A DNA stretch of 64,000 nt from Pseudomonadota bacterium (GCA_022574185.1 JACZSM010000002.1:122442-186441), one strand, 5' to 3'; shown: positions 24,460 to 34,560, numbered from the stretch's first letter. Notes: generated by a model not told the origin, from the letters alone. A program made the numbers and translations.

Positions 24460-26729
24460 TCCGCGGGCAACGACTGGAGTAACGCAGCAACATCACTATT
24501 ACCGGGATGCAGGGTTGCAAGCCGATCGGCAACGGCACGCGCCTTTTTAGTTTCACCACGATCTCTGAAAATCGTTGCCAGCGCCCAGGAAATATCGAAA
24601 TCCCCGCTGAAACGAATCGCTGCCGCATCCAGCACTTTGATTGCTGCCTCTTGCTGACCCAGCGAATTCAGCGCGACGCCAACGACATAGATGTAACGGC
24701 TGTTGTCTGCATCAAGCCTGGCTGCCTCGCGCAATTCACGCAGTCCTTCGACCGAGCGCTCGGTACGTACCAGTAACAAGCCAAGAGAGTGTCTTAGCAT
24801 GGCATTGGCGGCGTCGATTGCCACACCTTCACGAAGCAGAGCCTCGGCACGCGACTCGTCGCCATAATGGCGCATCGCGTCAGCGTAATTAATTCGCGTC
24901 GCCGGGAGATGCGGCTCCATCTGCAGAGACTGCGCGTAATGGGCAAATGCCTGCTCGAAGTTGCCGCTGCTCGCCTCAAAGTCGCCAAGTGCGGAATGTG
25001 CCTCGGGGCGGCTTGCGATGGCAACTTGGGCCAGCCTGAACTCATCGGCCGCCGCCAGATACGCCGGGAGCAGTGGACCGGGCAAGGAATCTTTGAGCGG
25101 CGCCAGTAATGACACGGCTTCGATGCGTACGCTAAGTACGGGATCGGAGAGCAACGGTGCCGCGAACCGTAGTTGCGACTCGGGCGCCATGCTACGTGCA
25201 GCCTGAACGGCGCCCATGCGTACGAGCGAATCGCTTGCGCTCATCGCCAGGACGATCGCACTGACATCGTCTTGTGCTAACGGTCTCGCCAGCAGTGTCA
25301 ACGCCGTGGCCCTTGCGATCCCGGCAACGTCCGCATCGGCAATCACTGCGACCAGATCCGGATTCGCGAATCCGGATCGCGCATCATGCAGCGCCGTGGC
25401 GAAATGCGTATCCAGCGATGCTGCATCACCCCACCATTCGCCCGCTTTTGCAGCCGCCCATGCAGCGCTTTGATCGACGTGGCAGCCGTTGCACGCGTTT
25501 GGCGAGTCCGTGCTCAGGCTCAGATGGGGACGGGGTATGCGAAAACTGTGATCGCGACGTGCATCCACTCGCATATAGATCGTTGCCGGCATATGGCAAT
25601 CGACGCAGGCAACCACGCCGCTCACGTGTCGATGGTGGTCGCTGGTTGCAAAGCGCGCAGGCAGATGGCATTGCCCGCACACGTCGCTGCTTATCTCGCC
25701 GGTTACGAGCTCGAGGGAATGCGGGTTATGGCAGTCGCTGCACGTTACTCCGGCACGATACATGCGACTTTGTACGAACGATCCGTAGACATACACCTCA
25801 TCTCGGATTTGCCCATCGGCATAATAAAGAGGCGTATCGAGCAGCGATATCCTGTGTGTCTGCGCGAGCGGCTCGCCGTACTCGTAATCCGCTGCGATGA
25901 TCCCGCGCCGCGCATGACAGCGCCCACAAGCCTCGGGCTGTTGCGGGAAACGCATTAGCAGCTCGCTGCGTTGTGCAATTCCGGTTTGCAGATTCATCTG
26001 CCAGACGGCACGGCCATGATCATCGAGGCTCAAGGCAAGTCCGCCAGCACCTTTCATTGCGCCGGATCTGGCTTGGCTAACATGCGTCGACCCTGGCCCA
26101 TGGCAGGCCTCACAGCCAACGTTGATCTCCGACCATGTCGTGGTAAAACTGCTGCTTGCCACATCAAAATTCACGGCAAGGTTTGTCGAATGACACTCGG
26201 CACACATGACATTCCAGTTCTGCTCGCGTTCGGTCCAGTGCAATGCATCGCCGGGGCCGATGTATTCGTCGGCGTACAGGTGAAACCAGCGTTGGCCGCC
26301 CTGCGCCACTTCCCGCGCATCCCATGCGAACGGCAATGCTTGCAGTCGCCCACCTGGCATCGCAACCAGGTATTGCTGCAGCGGTGTTACTCCAAAGGTG
26401 TAGGCAACGACGAAATCTTGTGTCTGACCGTCAGCGTTTGCGGTGCGTACGACAAAAGCATCGTTTTCGCTGCGGAATTGGGTCGAAGTTCCGAAATACT
26501 CAAATGTGGCGTCGTCAAAGTCGCCGAGCACAGTCGTCGTGTCGGCGACCTGCATGGCGAGATCATGATGGGAGTCCTGCCAATCTGCATACTGCGTGGC
26601 GTGGCAATCTCGGCAGGCATCACTGCCGACGAATGCCGGCCCCGGAACCGCCGATGGTGGTGTCGATTCGCTGCACGCCAGCAACAAACAGAGGCTGGCT
26701 GTGAGAAACAGAAGGAAACGTGGGCGCAT
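24456..26729 (-). CDS. Multiheme c-type cytochrome lipoprotein with TPR domain
   Basis: The start is set at ATG 26729, giving 757 residues with a lipoprotein signal (ASLCLLLACSES). Eight CxxCH heme sites are visible: CRDCH, CAECH, CEACH, CGRCH, CSDCH, CGQCH, CVDCH and CNGCH. They are spread through the first 450 residues. The C-terminal third has HEAT-like (about 470-560) and TPR repeats (about 590-755: ALGDFEASSGNFEQAFAHYAQSLQMEP and on). It resembles cytochrome c554/NrfA-type multiheme proteins fused to TPRs, probably a periplasmic or surface electron carrier with a protein-binding tail. The electron partner is unknown. Confidence 0.9.
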   Translation of the reverse strand: MRPRFLLFLTASLCLLLACSESTPPSAVPGPAFVGSDACRDCHATQYADWQDSHHDLAMQVADTTTVLGDFDDATFEYFGTSTQFRSENDAFVVRTANADGQTQDFVVAYTFGVTPLQQYLVAMPGGRLQALPFAWDAREVAQGGQRWFHLYADEYIGPGDALHWTEREQNWNVMCAECHSTNLAVNFDVASSSFTTTWSEINVGCEACHGPGSTHVSQARSGAMKGAGGLALSLDDHGRAVWQMNLQTGIAQRSELLMRFPQQPEACGRCHARRGIIAADYEYGEPLAQTHRISLLDTPLYYADGQIRDEVYVYGSFVQSRMYRAGVTCSDCHNPHSLELVTGEISSDVCGQCHLPARFATSDHHRHVSGVVACVDCHMPATIYMRVDARRDHSFRIPRPHLSLSTDSPNACNGCHVDQSAAWAAAKAGEWWGDAASLDTHFATALHDARSGFANPDLVAVIADADVAGIARATALTLLARPLAQDDVSAIVLAMSASDSLVRMGAVQAARSMAPESQLRFAAPLLSDPVLSVRIEAVSLLAPLKDSLPGPLLPAYLAAADEFRLAQVAIASRPEAHSALGDFEASSGNFEQAFAHYAQSLQMEPHLPATRINYADAMRHYGDESRAEALLREGVAIDAANAMLRHSLGLLLVRTERSVEGLRELREAARLDADNSRYIYVVGVALNSLGQQEAAIKVLDAAAIRFSGDFDISWALATIFRDRGETKKARAVADRLATLHPGNSDVAALLQSLPAD

Positions 26730-26809
26730 TACGCCAACCTGCGATGCAGGCAATGAGCAGAAACTGCAGCCAGGCCGGTCATGCCAGGGGGCAACCGGCC
26801 AGTCGCGAC

Positions 26810-27022
26810 CTAGTCGGCCATGACGTTTTCGGCTTGCGGGCCTTTCTGCCCCTGTGTCACTTCCATGGAGACTTTCTGACCCTCTTTGAGAGTCTTGAAG
26901 CCTTCCATCTGGATAGCGCTGTGATGAACGAATACGTCCTGTCCACCTTCACGCTCAATAAAACCAAATCCCTTGTCGTCATTAAACCACTTGACGGTTC
27001 CTGTAACTCTTTCGCCTGACAT
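26810..27022 (-). CDS. Cold-shock domain protein
   Basis: The 70-residue protein is a full cold-shock domain with both RNA-binding motifs, KGFGFI (RNP1) and VFVHHSAI (RNP2), plus GTVKWFND at the start. It binds single-stranded RNA or DNA and melts secondary structure. GAGGT lies upstream of the ATG, a good ribosome binding site. The 255 bases between it and the lldD-like gene are long enough for the extended leader typical of csp genes. Which csp paralogue it is cannot be told. Confidence 0.96.
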   Translation of the reverse strand: MSGERVTGTVKWFNDDKGFGFIEREGGQDVFVHHSAIQMEGFKTLKEGQKVSMEVTQGQKGPQAENVMAD

Positions 27023-27277
27023 ATCTACCTCGTAAAATCACTCCGCCGAAAAGCGGTTCAATCGCCCACCCAGTAGAGGCTAAGCAGCGCTGATAATACA
27101 AGCAAAGTCGCACCAAGGCCCGCGAATCATGCCAGGCATATTGGGAACATTTGTGTATCGTCGCGCCAATGCCGACTTATTTCCGCACATTTCGCGCGAT
27201 TCGCGTCACAGCGACATGGCGAAATCACACTATAAGCCCGCAACTTTGTCTCGAAACTGCGCATTTCAAGGTCCTTT

Positions 27278-28438
27278 TCAGACGCCCGGCAGGCGTCTCT
27301 GCACGTAGCTGCGTCCGAGTTTGCCGACACCATTGCAACCCAGCAACGCCATCGTGCGTTCAAATTCGCTGCGCAACAGATCGAGTGCACGTTCGACGCC
27401 GGGTTGACCGCCAGCCGCAAGAGCGTACAAATAACCGCGCCCGATGCTGCACGCATGCGCGCCGAGCGCGAGTGCTTTGACGACGTGATTGCCGCGACGA
27501 ATGCCGCCGTCGCAAATAATTTCAAGACGATCGCGTAGAGCGTCAGCGACCGCGGCAATACAATCGACGGGCGCGGGCGCCGATTCGAGCTGCCGACCAC
27601 CATGGTTGGATAGCATGACGGCCGTCGCACCCGAATCAGCCGCCTTGCGGCAATCGTCGACGGATTGCAATCCTTTGATCACCAGCGGTCCGTCCCAGAC
27701 GCTCGCAAGCCACTCCACATCTTTCCAGGTTAATGAACGCTCCAGCTCGTCATCTATGAATTGGCGTATACCTGCATCGATCGCGCGCGCGGCAGCTGCG
27801 CTCGTCGTGATATTCACCATGTCGAGATCTTTGCGCACCACTGCTCTTGCAACCCACCCCGGATGCATTGCGAAACTTAAGATCTGTCGCAGGCGAGACC
27901 GCGGCGGCGCTCCAAAGCCGTGCACGAAGTCGCGCTCGCGGTTGCCCGCAACGGGCGTGTCGACAGTCAGGGCGAGAGCCACGTAGCCGCTTGCCCTGCA
28001 ACGGTCGATCCACTCTTGCGTAAGTCCGCGATCTTTGAAAATGTACAGCTGGTACAGCTTTGGTCCTTCGGTGGCAGCAGCGGCAGCTTCGATCGTTGTC
28101 GTGGCGAGCGTCGACAGGCTGTAAATCATACCGAACTTTGCAGCTGCACGAGCAACCGCCAGCTCACCATCACCGTGAAAGAGTTTTGAGGCGCCTGTCG
28201 GAGAAATCATCACTGGCCAATCGATCGCCTGGCCTAACAAGGTGGATTTCATGTCGATACTGCTGACATTCGACAGCTGCGATGACAGCAGCTCGTATGC
28301 ATCGAATGCCTGCGTATTGCGGGCCAGCGTGACTTCATCGTCGGCGCCCCCGTCCATGTAGTGAAAGATCGGTGTCGGCAGACGCCGTTTCGCAATACGC
28401 CGAAAGTCCATCAGGTTATTGCAATGCTTGATATGCAT
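27278..28438 (-). CDS. FMN-dependent alpha-hydroxyacid oxidase/dehydrogenase (L-lactate dehydrogenase-like)
   Basis: The 386-residue protein is a TIM-barrel flavoenzyme. It starts with RRIAKRRLPTPIFHYMDGGADDE and contains MISPTGASKLFHGDGE, LALTVDTPVAGNRERD and VIKGLQSVDDC (FMN Lys). LSNHGGRQL carries the catalytic His and substrate Arg, followed by ICDGGIRRG and GRGYLYALAAGG. This is the LldD/glycolate oxidase/mandelate dehydrogenase family, oxidising an L-2-hydroxy acid to the 2-oxo acid. There is no evidence to choose the substrate; LldD-like is likeliest. It is divergent from heme A synthase. An inverted repeat (AGACGCC/GGCGTCT) lies inside its last codons. Confidence 0.88.
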   Translation of the reverse strand: MHIKHCNNLMDFRRIAKRRLPTPIFHYMDGGADDEVTLARNTQAFDAYELLSSQLSNVSSIDMKSTLLGQAIDWPVMISPTGASKLFHGDGELAVARAAAKFGMIYSLSTLATTTIEAAAAATEGPKLYQLYIFKDRGLTQEWIDRCRASGYVALALTVDTPVAGNRERDFVHGFGAPPRSRLRQILSFAMHPGWVARAVVRKDLDMVNITTSAAAARAIDAGIRQFIDDELERSLTWKDVEWLASVWDGPLVIKGLQSVDDCRKAADSGATAVMLSNHGGRQLESAPAPVDCIAAVADALRDRLEIICDGGIRRGNHVVKALALGAHACSIGRGYLYALAAGGQPGVERALDLLRSEFERTMALLGCNGVGKLGRSYVQRRLPGV

Positions 28439-28522
28439 GGCGTGAGAATATCACGCCGCACATTGTTACCCGGGCTGATAAGATTGCTCGCCTCGCGCGT
28501 AGAGCAACCGAAACCGAGCGCA

Positions 28523-29554
28523 ATGACACACGTTCAAGTTCCGCATGCAAAAGACCGGGCCGTGGCGATCTGGTTGCTGGTCTGTTGTGCTTTGGTGTTC
28601 GCCATGGTGGTACTGGGCGGCGTCACTCGCCTTACCGGCTCCGGACTGTCCATGGTCGACTGGCGACCCATGATGGGTATATTGCCGCCGTTGACTGACA
28701 CCGAGTGGCAACAGACTTTCGAACAATATCGGCTGACTCCGGAATTCGAAAAAGTCAATTCGCACATGGATGTGCGCGACTTCAAAGGTATCTTCTGGCT
28801 GGAGTACCTGCACCGCCTGTTGGGACGACTGATCGGCGTCGCTTTCCTCGTGCCGTTTGTGCTGTTCGCCATCAAGGGCACCATTCAGCGGCGCGAGTGG
28901 CCGAAGTATCTGCTGATGTTCGCGCTAGGAGGGCTGCAGGGCTTGCTTGGCTGGTACATGGTCAAGAGCGGGCTCGTTAATGATCCCCACGTCAGCCAAT
29001 ACCGATTGACTGCGCATCTCGTCGCGGCATTTCTTATCTATGCCTATATGTTGTGGGTCGCTCTGTCGTTGCTTTACCCAGCCTCTGCCAACAACAGGCA
29101 CCCCTGGTTTGGCAAGACGCTGATGCTCACGGGGATGATCTCGCTGACGATCATCTCAGGTGGTTTCGTCGCCGGCCTCAAAGCTGGCAAGATTTACAAC
29201 ACATTTCCGATGATGGGCGATCATTGGCTGCCGCCCGGTCTCATGACGCTAAAACCTCTGTGGCGCAATCTCTTCGACAACTCGACAACCGTGCAGTTAG
29301 ACCATCGTCTGCTGGCAATCACGACCTTCGCTTTGATCATCGTCTATTGGTTTCGCGCCCGCAACGCTGATTTTTCGGCTCGCAGCACGAGCGCCACCAA
29401 TGCCCTGCTGCATACGGGCGCCCTGCAAGTCGGACTCGGCATTGCGACGCTTGTGCTCAGCGTTCCAGGCATTCTCGCCGCCAGCCATCAGGCTCTGGCG
29501 ATGCTGCTATTCACCGTAGCGCTCATTCTCACGCATAGCCTGCGAGCCTCTTGA
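28523..29554 (+). CDS. ctaA: Heme A synthase, COX15/CtaA family
   Basis: I use ATG 28523, giving 343 residues; an earlier frame start would overlap the divergent oxidase gene. Eight hydrophobic helices are seen. The conserved segments are VVLGGVTRLTGSGLSMVDWRP, WLEYLHRLLGR, QYRLTAHL, FVAGLKAGKIYNTFPMM, QLDHRLLA and ASHQALAMLL. The His residues are the heme-binding positions of COX15-type enzymes. It converts heme O to heme A for aa3-type cytochrome oxidase, so the organism respires aerobically with a heme-A oxidase. It converges on ilvE with 5 bases between stops. Confidence 0.93.
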   Translation: MTHVQVPHAKDRAVAIWLLVCCALVFAMVVLGGVTRLTGSGLSMVDWRPMMGILPPLTDTEWQQTFEQYRLTPEFEKVNSHMDVRDFKGIFWLEYLHRLLGRLIGVAFLVPFVLFAIKGTIQRREWPKYLLMFALGGLQGLLGWYMVKSGLVNDPHVSQYRLTAHLVAAFLIYAYMLWVALSLLYPASANNRHPWFGKTLMLTGMISLTIISGGFVAGLKAGKIYNTFPMMGDHWLPPGLMTLKPLWRNLFDNSTTVQLDHRLLAITTFALIIVYWFRARNADFSARSTSATNALLHTGALQVGLGIATLVLSVPGILAASHQALAMLLFTVALILTHSLRAS

Positions 29555-29559
29555 CCATA

Positions 29560-30549
29560 CTAGACCTCGGTCAACCAGCCGTGACTATCGGCCGCGATGC
29601 CGTATTGCACATCCTGCAATGCGGTGCGCAATTTCTGCGTATTGGGTCCGGGCTTGCCGTCTCTGACCATTATTTCTTCGCCGTTGTAAACGAGGCATCC
29701 GACCGGCGACAGGCATGCCGCAGTACCGGATAGCGCCGCCTCATGGCTACTCGCAAAATGCAGTAATTCGTCGACCGTAAAATTGCGCTCGTTGACAGAG
29801 TAGCCGAGGTCGGCCGCCAGCTTCAGGATCGAGTCACGTGTCATGCCGTGCAGAAATGAGGTGTCGAGAGGTTTGGTGATGACTTCGAAATCATTGATAA
29901 GGAGAAAATTCGCCGCACCCGTTTCCTGTACGTCGCCGTTCGGGCAGAACAGCACCTGGTCAGCACCATATTTGGCTTTGGCAGCCAGAGTGGGCCCGAG
30001 TGCTGCGGCGTAGTTGCCGCCCGTCTTGGTACTACCGAGCTGCTCCGTTGTTCGCGCTCGTTGATCATCAACGAGTAACTTCAAAGACTGCGCACCGTTG
30101 CCGAAATAATCGCCAACCGGTGACGCGAGAACGAACAGCGTCGCCTCGGTCGTGGCCGCAGCAGCGGCACCGATATTTTCCAGCGTACCGATCAATGTCG
30201 GGCGCAAATACAATGAGCTCGGGGGTGCAGGAATATCGTCAATCTGTCGTGCGACGAGGTCCAACACCATGGTCGCGAGCAAATCTGCATCTGGAATGGG
30301 CAGGCACAGAGACTCGGCGCTTTTTTGCATACGAGCGATATGATCGTGCAGTCGAAAAATACGCGCCTTGCCGTCATCCCAACGGTAGGCCTTGAATCCT
30401 TCGAAACAGGTACTCGCATAATGCAGGACATGCGCGGCGGGATGTATCGACAGTGGCGCGAGCGGTTCTAGTGCCGGTTGCTGCCAGCTACCATCCTTGT
30501 AGAGGACGATCGCGATGTTGTCGCAAAAAACTGTGCCGAATTGCGCCAT
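29560..30549 (-). CDS. ilvE: Branched-chain amino acid aminotransferase
   Basis: ATG 30549 gives 329 residues of a fold-type IV PLP enzyme. Matching regions are ASTCFEGFKAYR near the N-terminus, LYLRPTLIG, STKTGGNYAAAL with the Schiff-base Lys, QETGAANFLLI, and SGTAACLSPVG. This is the class II BCAT pattern. It transfers the amino group between 2-oxoglutarate and Val, Leu or Ile. The start has no strong ribosome binding site. The upstream 210 bases are shared with the divergent transaminase gene and should hold both promoters. Confidence 0.92.
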   Translation of the reverse strand: MAQFGTVFCDNIAIVLYKDGSWQQPALEPLAPLSIHPAAHVLHYASTCFEGFKAYRWDDGKARIFRLHDHIARMQKSAESLCLPIPDADLLATMVLDLVARQIDDIPAPPSSLYLRPTLIGTLENIGAAAAATTEATLFVLASPVGDYFGNGAQSLKLLVDDQRARTTEQLGSTKTGGNYAAALGPTLAAKAKYGADQVLFCPNGDVQETGAANFLLINDFEVITKPLDTSFLHGMTRDSILKLAADLGYSVNERNFTVDELLHFASSHEAALSGTAACLSPVGCLVYNGEEIMVRDGKPGPNTQKLRTALQDVQYGIAADSHGWLTEV

Positions 30550-30759
30550 GAAAATTCTAATCTGGATTAAAAAAACAAGGGGCGTAACTTTGCAACAATT
30601 GTGAATTCTCCGCAAGAGCGTTTGTCGCACGAAATTCTTGAGCCCGGCAGGCCCAATGAATCAATGAGTTACGATTTTGTAAATTAGCGATTGTTTAAGG
30701 TGGCAGGTGGATATTACACTGGTGCGTCTGCCCCATATTTTTTAGGATCCGCAACACCG

Positions 30760-32082
30760 ATGAATGCAACAGCCAATAATATCGACGCCTACTGGATGCC
30801 GTTTACGGCGAATCGCGATTTCAAGAAACTGCCGCGAATCATTACCGGTGCTTCCGGGCATCACTACACCATGGACGACGGCACGCGTCTGTACGACATG
30901 TTTTCGGGTCTCTGGACATCGGGTCTCGGCCACTGCCATCCAAAGATCGTGGAAGCTGTGCAGCAGCAGGTTGCCACGCTCGATTACTGCATGTCGTTCC
31001 AAATGAGCAACGACAAAGCGTTTGCGCTTGCCGAACGTGTAATCGACATGGCTCCTGATGGTTTTTCACATTGCTTTTTCACGAATTCGGGTTCCGAGTC
31101 GGTCGATACTGCGCTGAAGATCGCACTGGCCTATCACCGCGCCAAAGGTGAAGGAAGCCGGACGCGGCTGATTGGGCGCGAGAAAGGCTATCACGGTGTC
31201 AATTTCGGCGGCATGTCAGTCGGCGGCATGGTGCCGAATCGCAAGGCCTTCAGCGCCAACCTGATTCCGGGCGTTGACCATATCAGTCACACATTGAATA
31301 TCGAACAAAACGCGTTCAGTCGCGGGCAACCCGAATGGGGCGCGCATCTGGCCGACGATCTCGAGCGTCTCGCGGCTCTTCACGATGGCAGCAATATCGC
31401 CGCCGTGATCGTCGAACCGGTCGCCGGTTCGGCGGGCGTTATACCGCCGCCTGTCGGTTACCTGGAACGGCTGCGGGAAATCTGTGATCGGCATGGCATC
31501 CTGTTGATATTTGACGAGGTCATCACGGCCTTCGGGCGCGTCGGCAAAGCGTTCGGGGCGGAACGATTCGGTGTCACGCCCGACATCATCAGCATAGCGA
31601 AAGGATTGACGAATGGCGTGATCCCGATGGGCGCGGTGATAGTGCGTGACGCGATCCATGACGCTTTCATGCAAGGGCCCGAGCACGTGGTTGAACTGTT
31701 TCACGGTTACACTTACTCCGGTCACCCGGTTGCCGCTGCAGCAGGACTTGCCGTTATGGACGTGTACAAGGAAGAAGGCACGTTCGAGCAGTCCGCGGCA
31801 CTCGAAGAAACGTTTGCAGAAATCCTGCATTCGTTTGACGATCACGACAAAGTAATTGACGTCCGCAACTTCGGCCTGATGGGCGCGATCGAGATGGCGC
31901 CACGCGAAGGCGCGCCCGGTTCGAGAGGACTTGAGGTTTACAAAAAGTGTTTTTGGGACGAACACGTCGTTCTACGGAATGGCATGGATATACTGGTGTT
32001 CTCGCCGTTTCTGAACTCCGACGCTGACGAAATGGAACAATCATTTGAGGCTGTTCGTCGCGTCATGGATTCGATCGATTAG
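30760..32082 (+). CDS. Class III omega-amino acid:pyruvate aminotransferase (beta-alanine type)
   Basis: From ATG 30760 the product has 440 residues. It begins with IDAYWMPFTANR..K..PR, diagnostic of beta-alanine:pyruvate transaminases, and contains FFTNSGSESVDTALKIALAY, GREKGYHGVN, LIFDEVITAFGRVG and SIAKGLTNG with the PLP Lys. It would convert beta-alanine (or another omega-amine) and pyruvate to malonate semialdehyde and alanine. The following mmsA gene, 22 bases on, can oxidise that semialdehyde to acetyl-CoA, so the pair forms a beta-alanine/valine-type catabolic unit. Confidence 0.92.
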   Translation: MNATANNIDAYWMPFTANRDFKKLPRIITGASGHHYTMDDGTRLYDMFSGLWTSGLGHCHPKIVEAVQQQVATLDYCMSFQMSNDKAFALAERVIDMAPDGFSHCFFTNSGSESVDTALKIALAYHRAKGEGSRTRLIGREKGYHGVNFGGMSVGGMVPNRKAFSANLIPGVDHISHTLNIEQNAFSRGQPEWGAHLADDLERLAALHDGSNIAAVIVEPVAGSAGVIPPPVGYLERLREICDRHGILLIFDEVITAFGRVGKAFGAERFGVTPDIISIAKGLTNGVIPMGAVIVRDAIHDAFMQGPEHVVELFHGYTYSGHPVAAAAGLAVMDVYKEEGTFEQSAALEETFAEILHSFDDHDKVIDVRNFGLMGAIEMAPREGAPGSRGLEVYKKCFWDEHVVLRNGMDILVFSPFLNSDADEMEQSFEAVRRVMDSID

Positions 32083-32104
32083 CATTAACGCACCGGGAGA
32101 TATC

Positions 32105-33634
32105 ATGAGTGCAAGACCCGCCAAAGACCCCGACGCTGCACAAGTCGTAGGGCATTTCATCAACGGTGTCGATGTTGCCGACAACGATCGGACCATGCCA
32201 GTCACCAATCCGGCGACTGGACAGGTCACGAAACACGTAGCAATGGCATCCGCCAAGATGGTAGAGCGTGCAATCGCCGCAGCCCAGGACGCATTTCCGG
32301 CCTGGCGCAACACGCCGCCTCAGAAGCGCGCGAAAGTCATGTTTCGCTTCAAGCAGTTACTCGAAGAGCGAGCCGATGACATTGTCGCACTGCTGACCAG
32401 CGAGCATGGCAAAGTCCTGGACGACGCAATGGGCGAGTTCAGTCGCGGTGTCGAAATTGTCGACTACGCCTGCGGCATTGCCGAGTTACTCAAAGGTGAG
32501 CACGCGAAAAATGTAGGCCCCAACATTGACAGCTGGTCGGAGTTGCACCCACTTGGCGTTGTTGCCGGAATTACGCCGTTCAATTTTCCCGCCATGGTGC
32601 CGATGTGGATGTTCCCGATGGCCATCGCCTGCGGCAACACGTTTATCCTGAAGCCGTCAGAAAAGGATCCAAGTGCGCCCATGCTCGTGGGTCAATTGCT
32701 TAGCGAGGCCGGGTTGCCCGACGGTGTTTTCAACATCGTCAACGGTGATAAGGAAGCTGTCGACACATTGCTCTATGACCCGCGCGTACAGGCAATCAGT
32801 TTTGTCGGCTCAACGCCAATTGCCGAATATATTTACGCCACTGGAACGAAGAACGGCAAACGCATACAGGCATTGGGTGGCGCCAAAAATCACGCCATCG
32901 TCATGCCGGACGCCGACATCGACAACGCCGTCAGCGCACTCATGGGAGCCGCTTACGGATCATGTGGTGAACGCTGCATGGCGATCTCTGTTGCCGTGTG
33001 TGTTGGCGACGATACGGCCGATACGATTGTCGCCAAACTGTCCGCACAGTTGCAAGACCTCAAGGTCGGCAATGGCGCTGATGCCAGCAACGACATGGGC
33101 CCGTTAGTCACGCAGGTTCATCTTGACAAAGTTCGAGGCTACGTCGACCTTGGGGTAGAGGAAGGTGCCGATCTCGTTGTCGACGGACGTAACTTGACCG
33201 TTGCGGGTCATGAGGACGGATTTTTCCTCGGTGCCTGCCTGTTCGATCGTGTTACGCCAGACATGCGCATCTACCAGGAAGAAATCTTTGGACCGGTGCT
33301 GTGCGTTGTGCGTGTAGAGTCACAAGAACGTGCGATGCAATTGATCAATGATCACGAGTACGGCAATGGCACTTGCATATTCACTCGCGATGGAGAAGCT
33401 GCGCGTTATTTTGCAGACAACATCCAGGTCGGCATGGTTGGCATCAACGTGCCGTTGCCCGTGCCGGTTGCGCTACACAGTTTTGGCGGCTGGAAGCGCT
33501 CGCTGTTTGGCGACTTGTACGCCTATGGTCCCGACAGCGTGCGCTTTTACACGCGTCGCAAGACCATCACGCAGCGCTGGCCGTCGGGTGGAGTACGTGA
33601 AAAGGCCCAGTTCTCCTTTCCCAGCCATTCGTAA
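32105..33634 (+). CDS. mmsA: CoA-acylating methylmalonate-semialdehyde dehydrogenase
   Basis: ATG 32105 has GGGAG 6 bases upstream and yields 509 residues. The protein is an aldehyde dehydrogenase of the MMSDH branch: GITPFNFPAMVPMWMFP, KPSEKDPSAPM, GSTPIAEYIY, and the catalytic Cys in GERCMAISVAV. The general ALDH Glu is absent, as is usual for CoA-acylating members. The C-terminus has the family GGWKRSLFGD and FYTRRKTIT. It forms acetyl-CoA or propionyl-CoA from malonate or methylmalonate semialdehyde with NAD and CoA. It works with the transaminase just upstream. Confidence 0.94.
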   Translation: MSARPAKDPDAAQVVGHFINGVDVADNDRTMPVTNPATGQVTKHVAMASAKMVERAIAAAQDAFPAWRNTPPQKRAKVMFRFKQLLEERADDIVALLTSEHGKVLDDAMGEFSRGVEIVDYACGIAELLKGEHAKNVGPNIDSWSELHPLGVVAGITPFNFPAMVPMWMFPMAIACGNTFILKPSEKDPSAPMLVGQLLSEAGLPDGVFNIVNGDKEAVDTLLYDPRVQAISFVGSTPIAEYIYATGTKNGKRIQALGGAKNHAIVMPDADIDNAVSALMGAAYGSCGERCMAISVAVCVGDDTADTIVAKLSAQLQDLKVGNGADASNDMGPLVTQVHLDKVRGYVDLGVEEGADLVVDGRNLTVAGHEDGFFLGACLFDRVTPDMRIYQEEIFGPVLCVVRVESQERAMQLINDHEYGNGTCIFTRDGEAARYFADNIQVGMVGINVPLPVPVALHSFGGWKRSLFGDLYAYGPDSVRFYTRRKTITQRWPSGGVREKAQFSFPSHS

Positions 33635-33659
33635 GCCAAACAGCAGCAGGAGAAAATTC

Positions 33660-34544
33660 TTGAGAAATGTCACTTTAAGCATCGCAATGCTCGCTTGCGC
33701 CAGCACGGCTTTCGCGCAGAATTTCCCTGTAACGCTGAAATCGACCGAAGTAATCCCAGGTATGTTCATGCTCGAAGGAGAAGGTGGCTTCGCGGGCGGC
33801 AATATGACCTTACTCGTCGGCGACGATCGCATCTTTCTCATTGACGACGGCATCGAGGCAATCGGGCCTAAGCTCATCGAAACCGCGGCGGAACTCGCCG
33901 GCAGACCCGTCGACTTTGTCATTAACACGCATGTGCATGGCGATCATGTCGGTTCCAACGCCGCACTTGCGAGCGACGGCGCGGTCGTGGTTGCACATGA
34001 CAACATTCGCAAACGCCTACTCGAGGATTCCGCGGAAGCAGGCGGGCCCGGTGGCTTGCCCGTTGTTACGTTTGCCGATGCCGTGACATTTTTTGTCAAC
34101 GGTCACGAAGCGTTTGTTTTTCATGTCGCCGCCGCACACACGGATGGCGACGCTGTGATCCACTTTCGTGACGTAAATATCATTCACGCCGGCGACGTTC
34201 ATTTCAACTACCTGTTTCCGTTTATTGATCTCGACACCGGCGGCAGCATTGCTGGATTTCTGACTGCGCAGCGGCGCATGTTGGCGTTGGCCGATGATGA
34301 GACGGTCATTATCCCAGGCCATGGCCCGCTCGCGAGCAAAGCCGACCTACAGGCGGCCGTTGATATGCTTGCCGATTCGCAAGCGCGCGTAGCAACGTTA
34401 GTCGATCAGGGCATGTCAGAAGAAGACATCGTTGCGGCAAACCCGCTCGCCCTCTATCACGACGATTGGAACTGGGATTTTATTACGACGGAACGGATGA
34501 CGCGAACGCTGATCCGATCCATGGCGGCCGAGCAGGCCGAATAA
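33660..34544 (+). CDS. Exported metallo-beta-lactamase-fold hydrolase
   Basis: The start is TTG 33660, with AGGAG about 8 bases upstream, giving 294 residues. A clear signal peptide follows (LSIAMLACASTAFAQ). The MBL-fold zinc motif THVHGDHVGSN is complete, with later His residues in AAAHTDGD, HAGDVHFN and IPGHGP. It is therefore probably an active periplasmic zinc hydrolase; the substrate is unknown. It follows mmsA by 25 bases and may belong to the same transcript. The family also includes quinoprotein-relay proteins, so a lactamase function should not be assumed. Confidence 0.85.
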   Translation: MRNVTLSIAMLACASTAFAQNFPVTLKSTEVIPGMFMLEGEGGFAGGNMTLLVGDDRIFLIDDGIEAIGPKLIETAAELAGRPVDFVINTHVHGDHVGSNAALASDGAVVVAHDNIRKRLLEDSAEAGGPGGLPVVTFADAVTFFVNGHEAFVFHVAAAHTDGDAVIHFRDVNIIHAGDVHFNYLFPFIDLDTGGSIAGFLTAQRRMLALADDETVIIPGHGPLASKADLQAAVDMLADSQARVATLVDQGMSEEDIVAANPLALYHDDWNWDFITTERMTRTLIRSMAAEQAE

Positions 34545-34560
34545 CGCAACGGACCACACT

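Noticed and set aside
26773..26800. Terminator hairpin after the cold-shock gene
   Set aside because: The GGCCGGT/ACCGGCC stem has a 14-base loop and no T-run, too weak to call.
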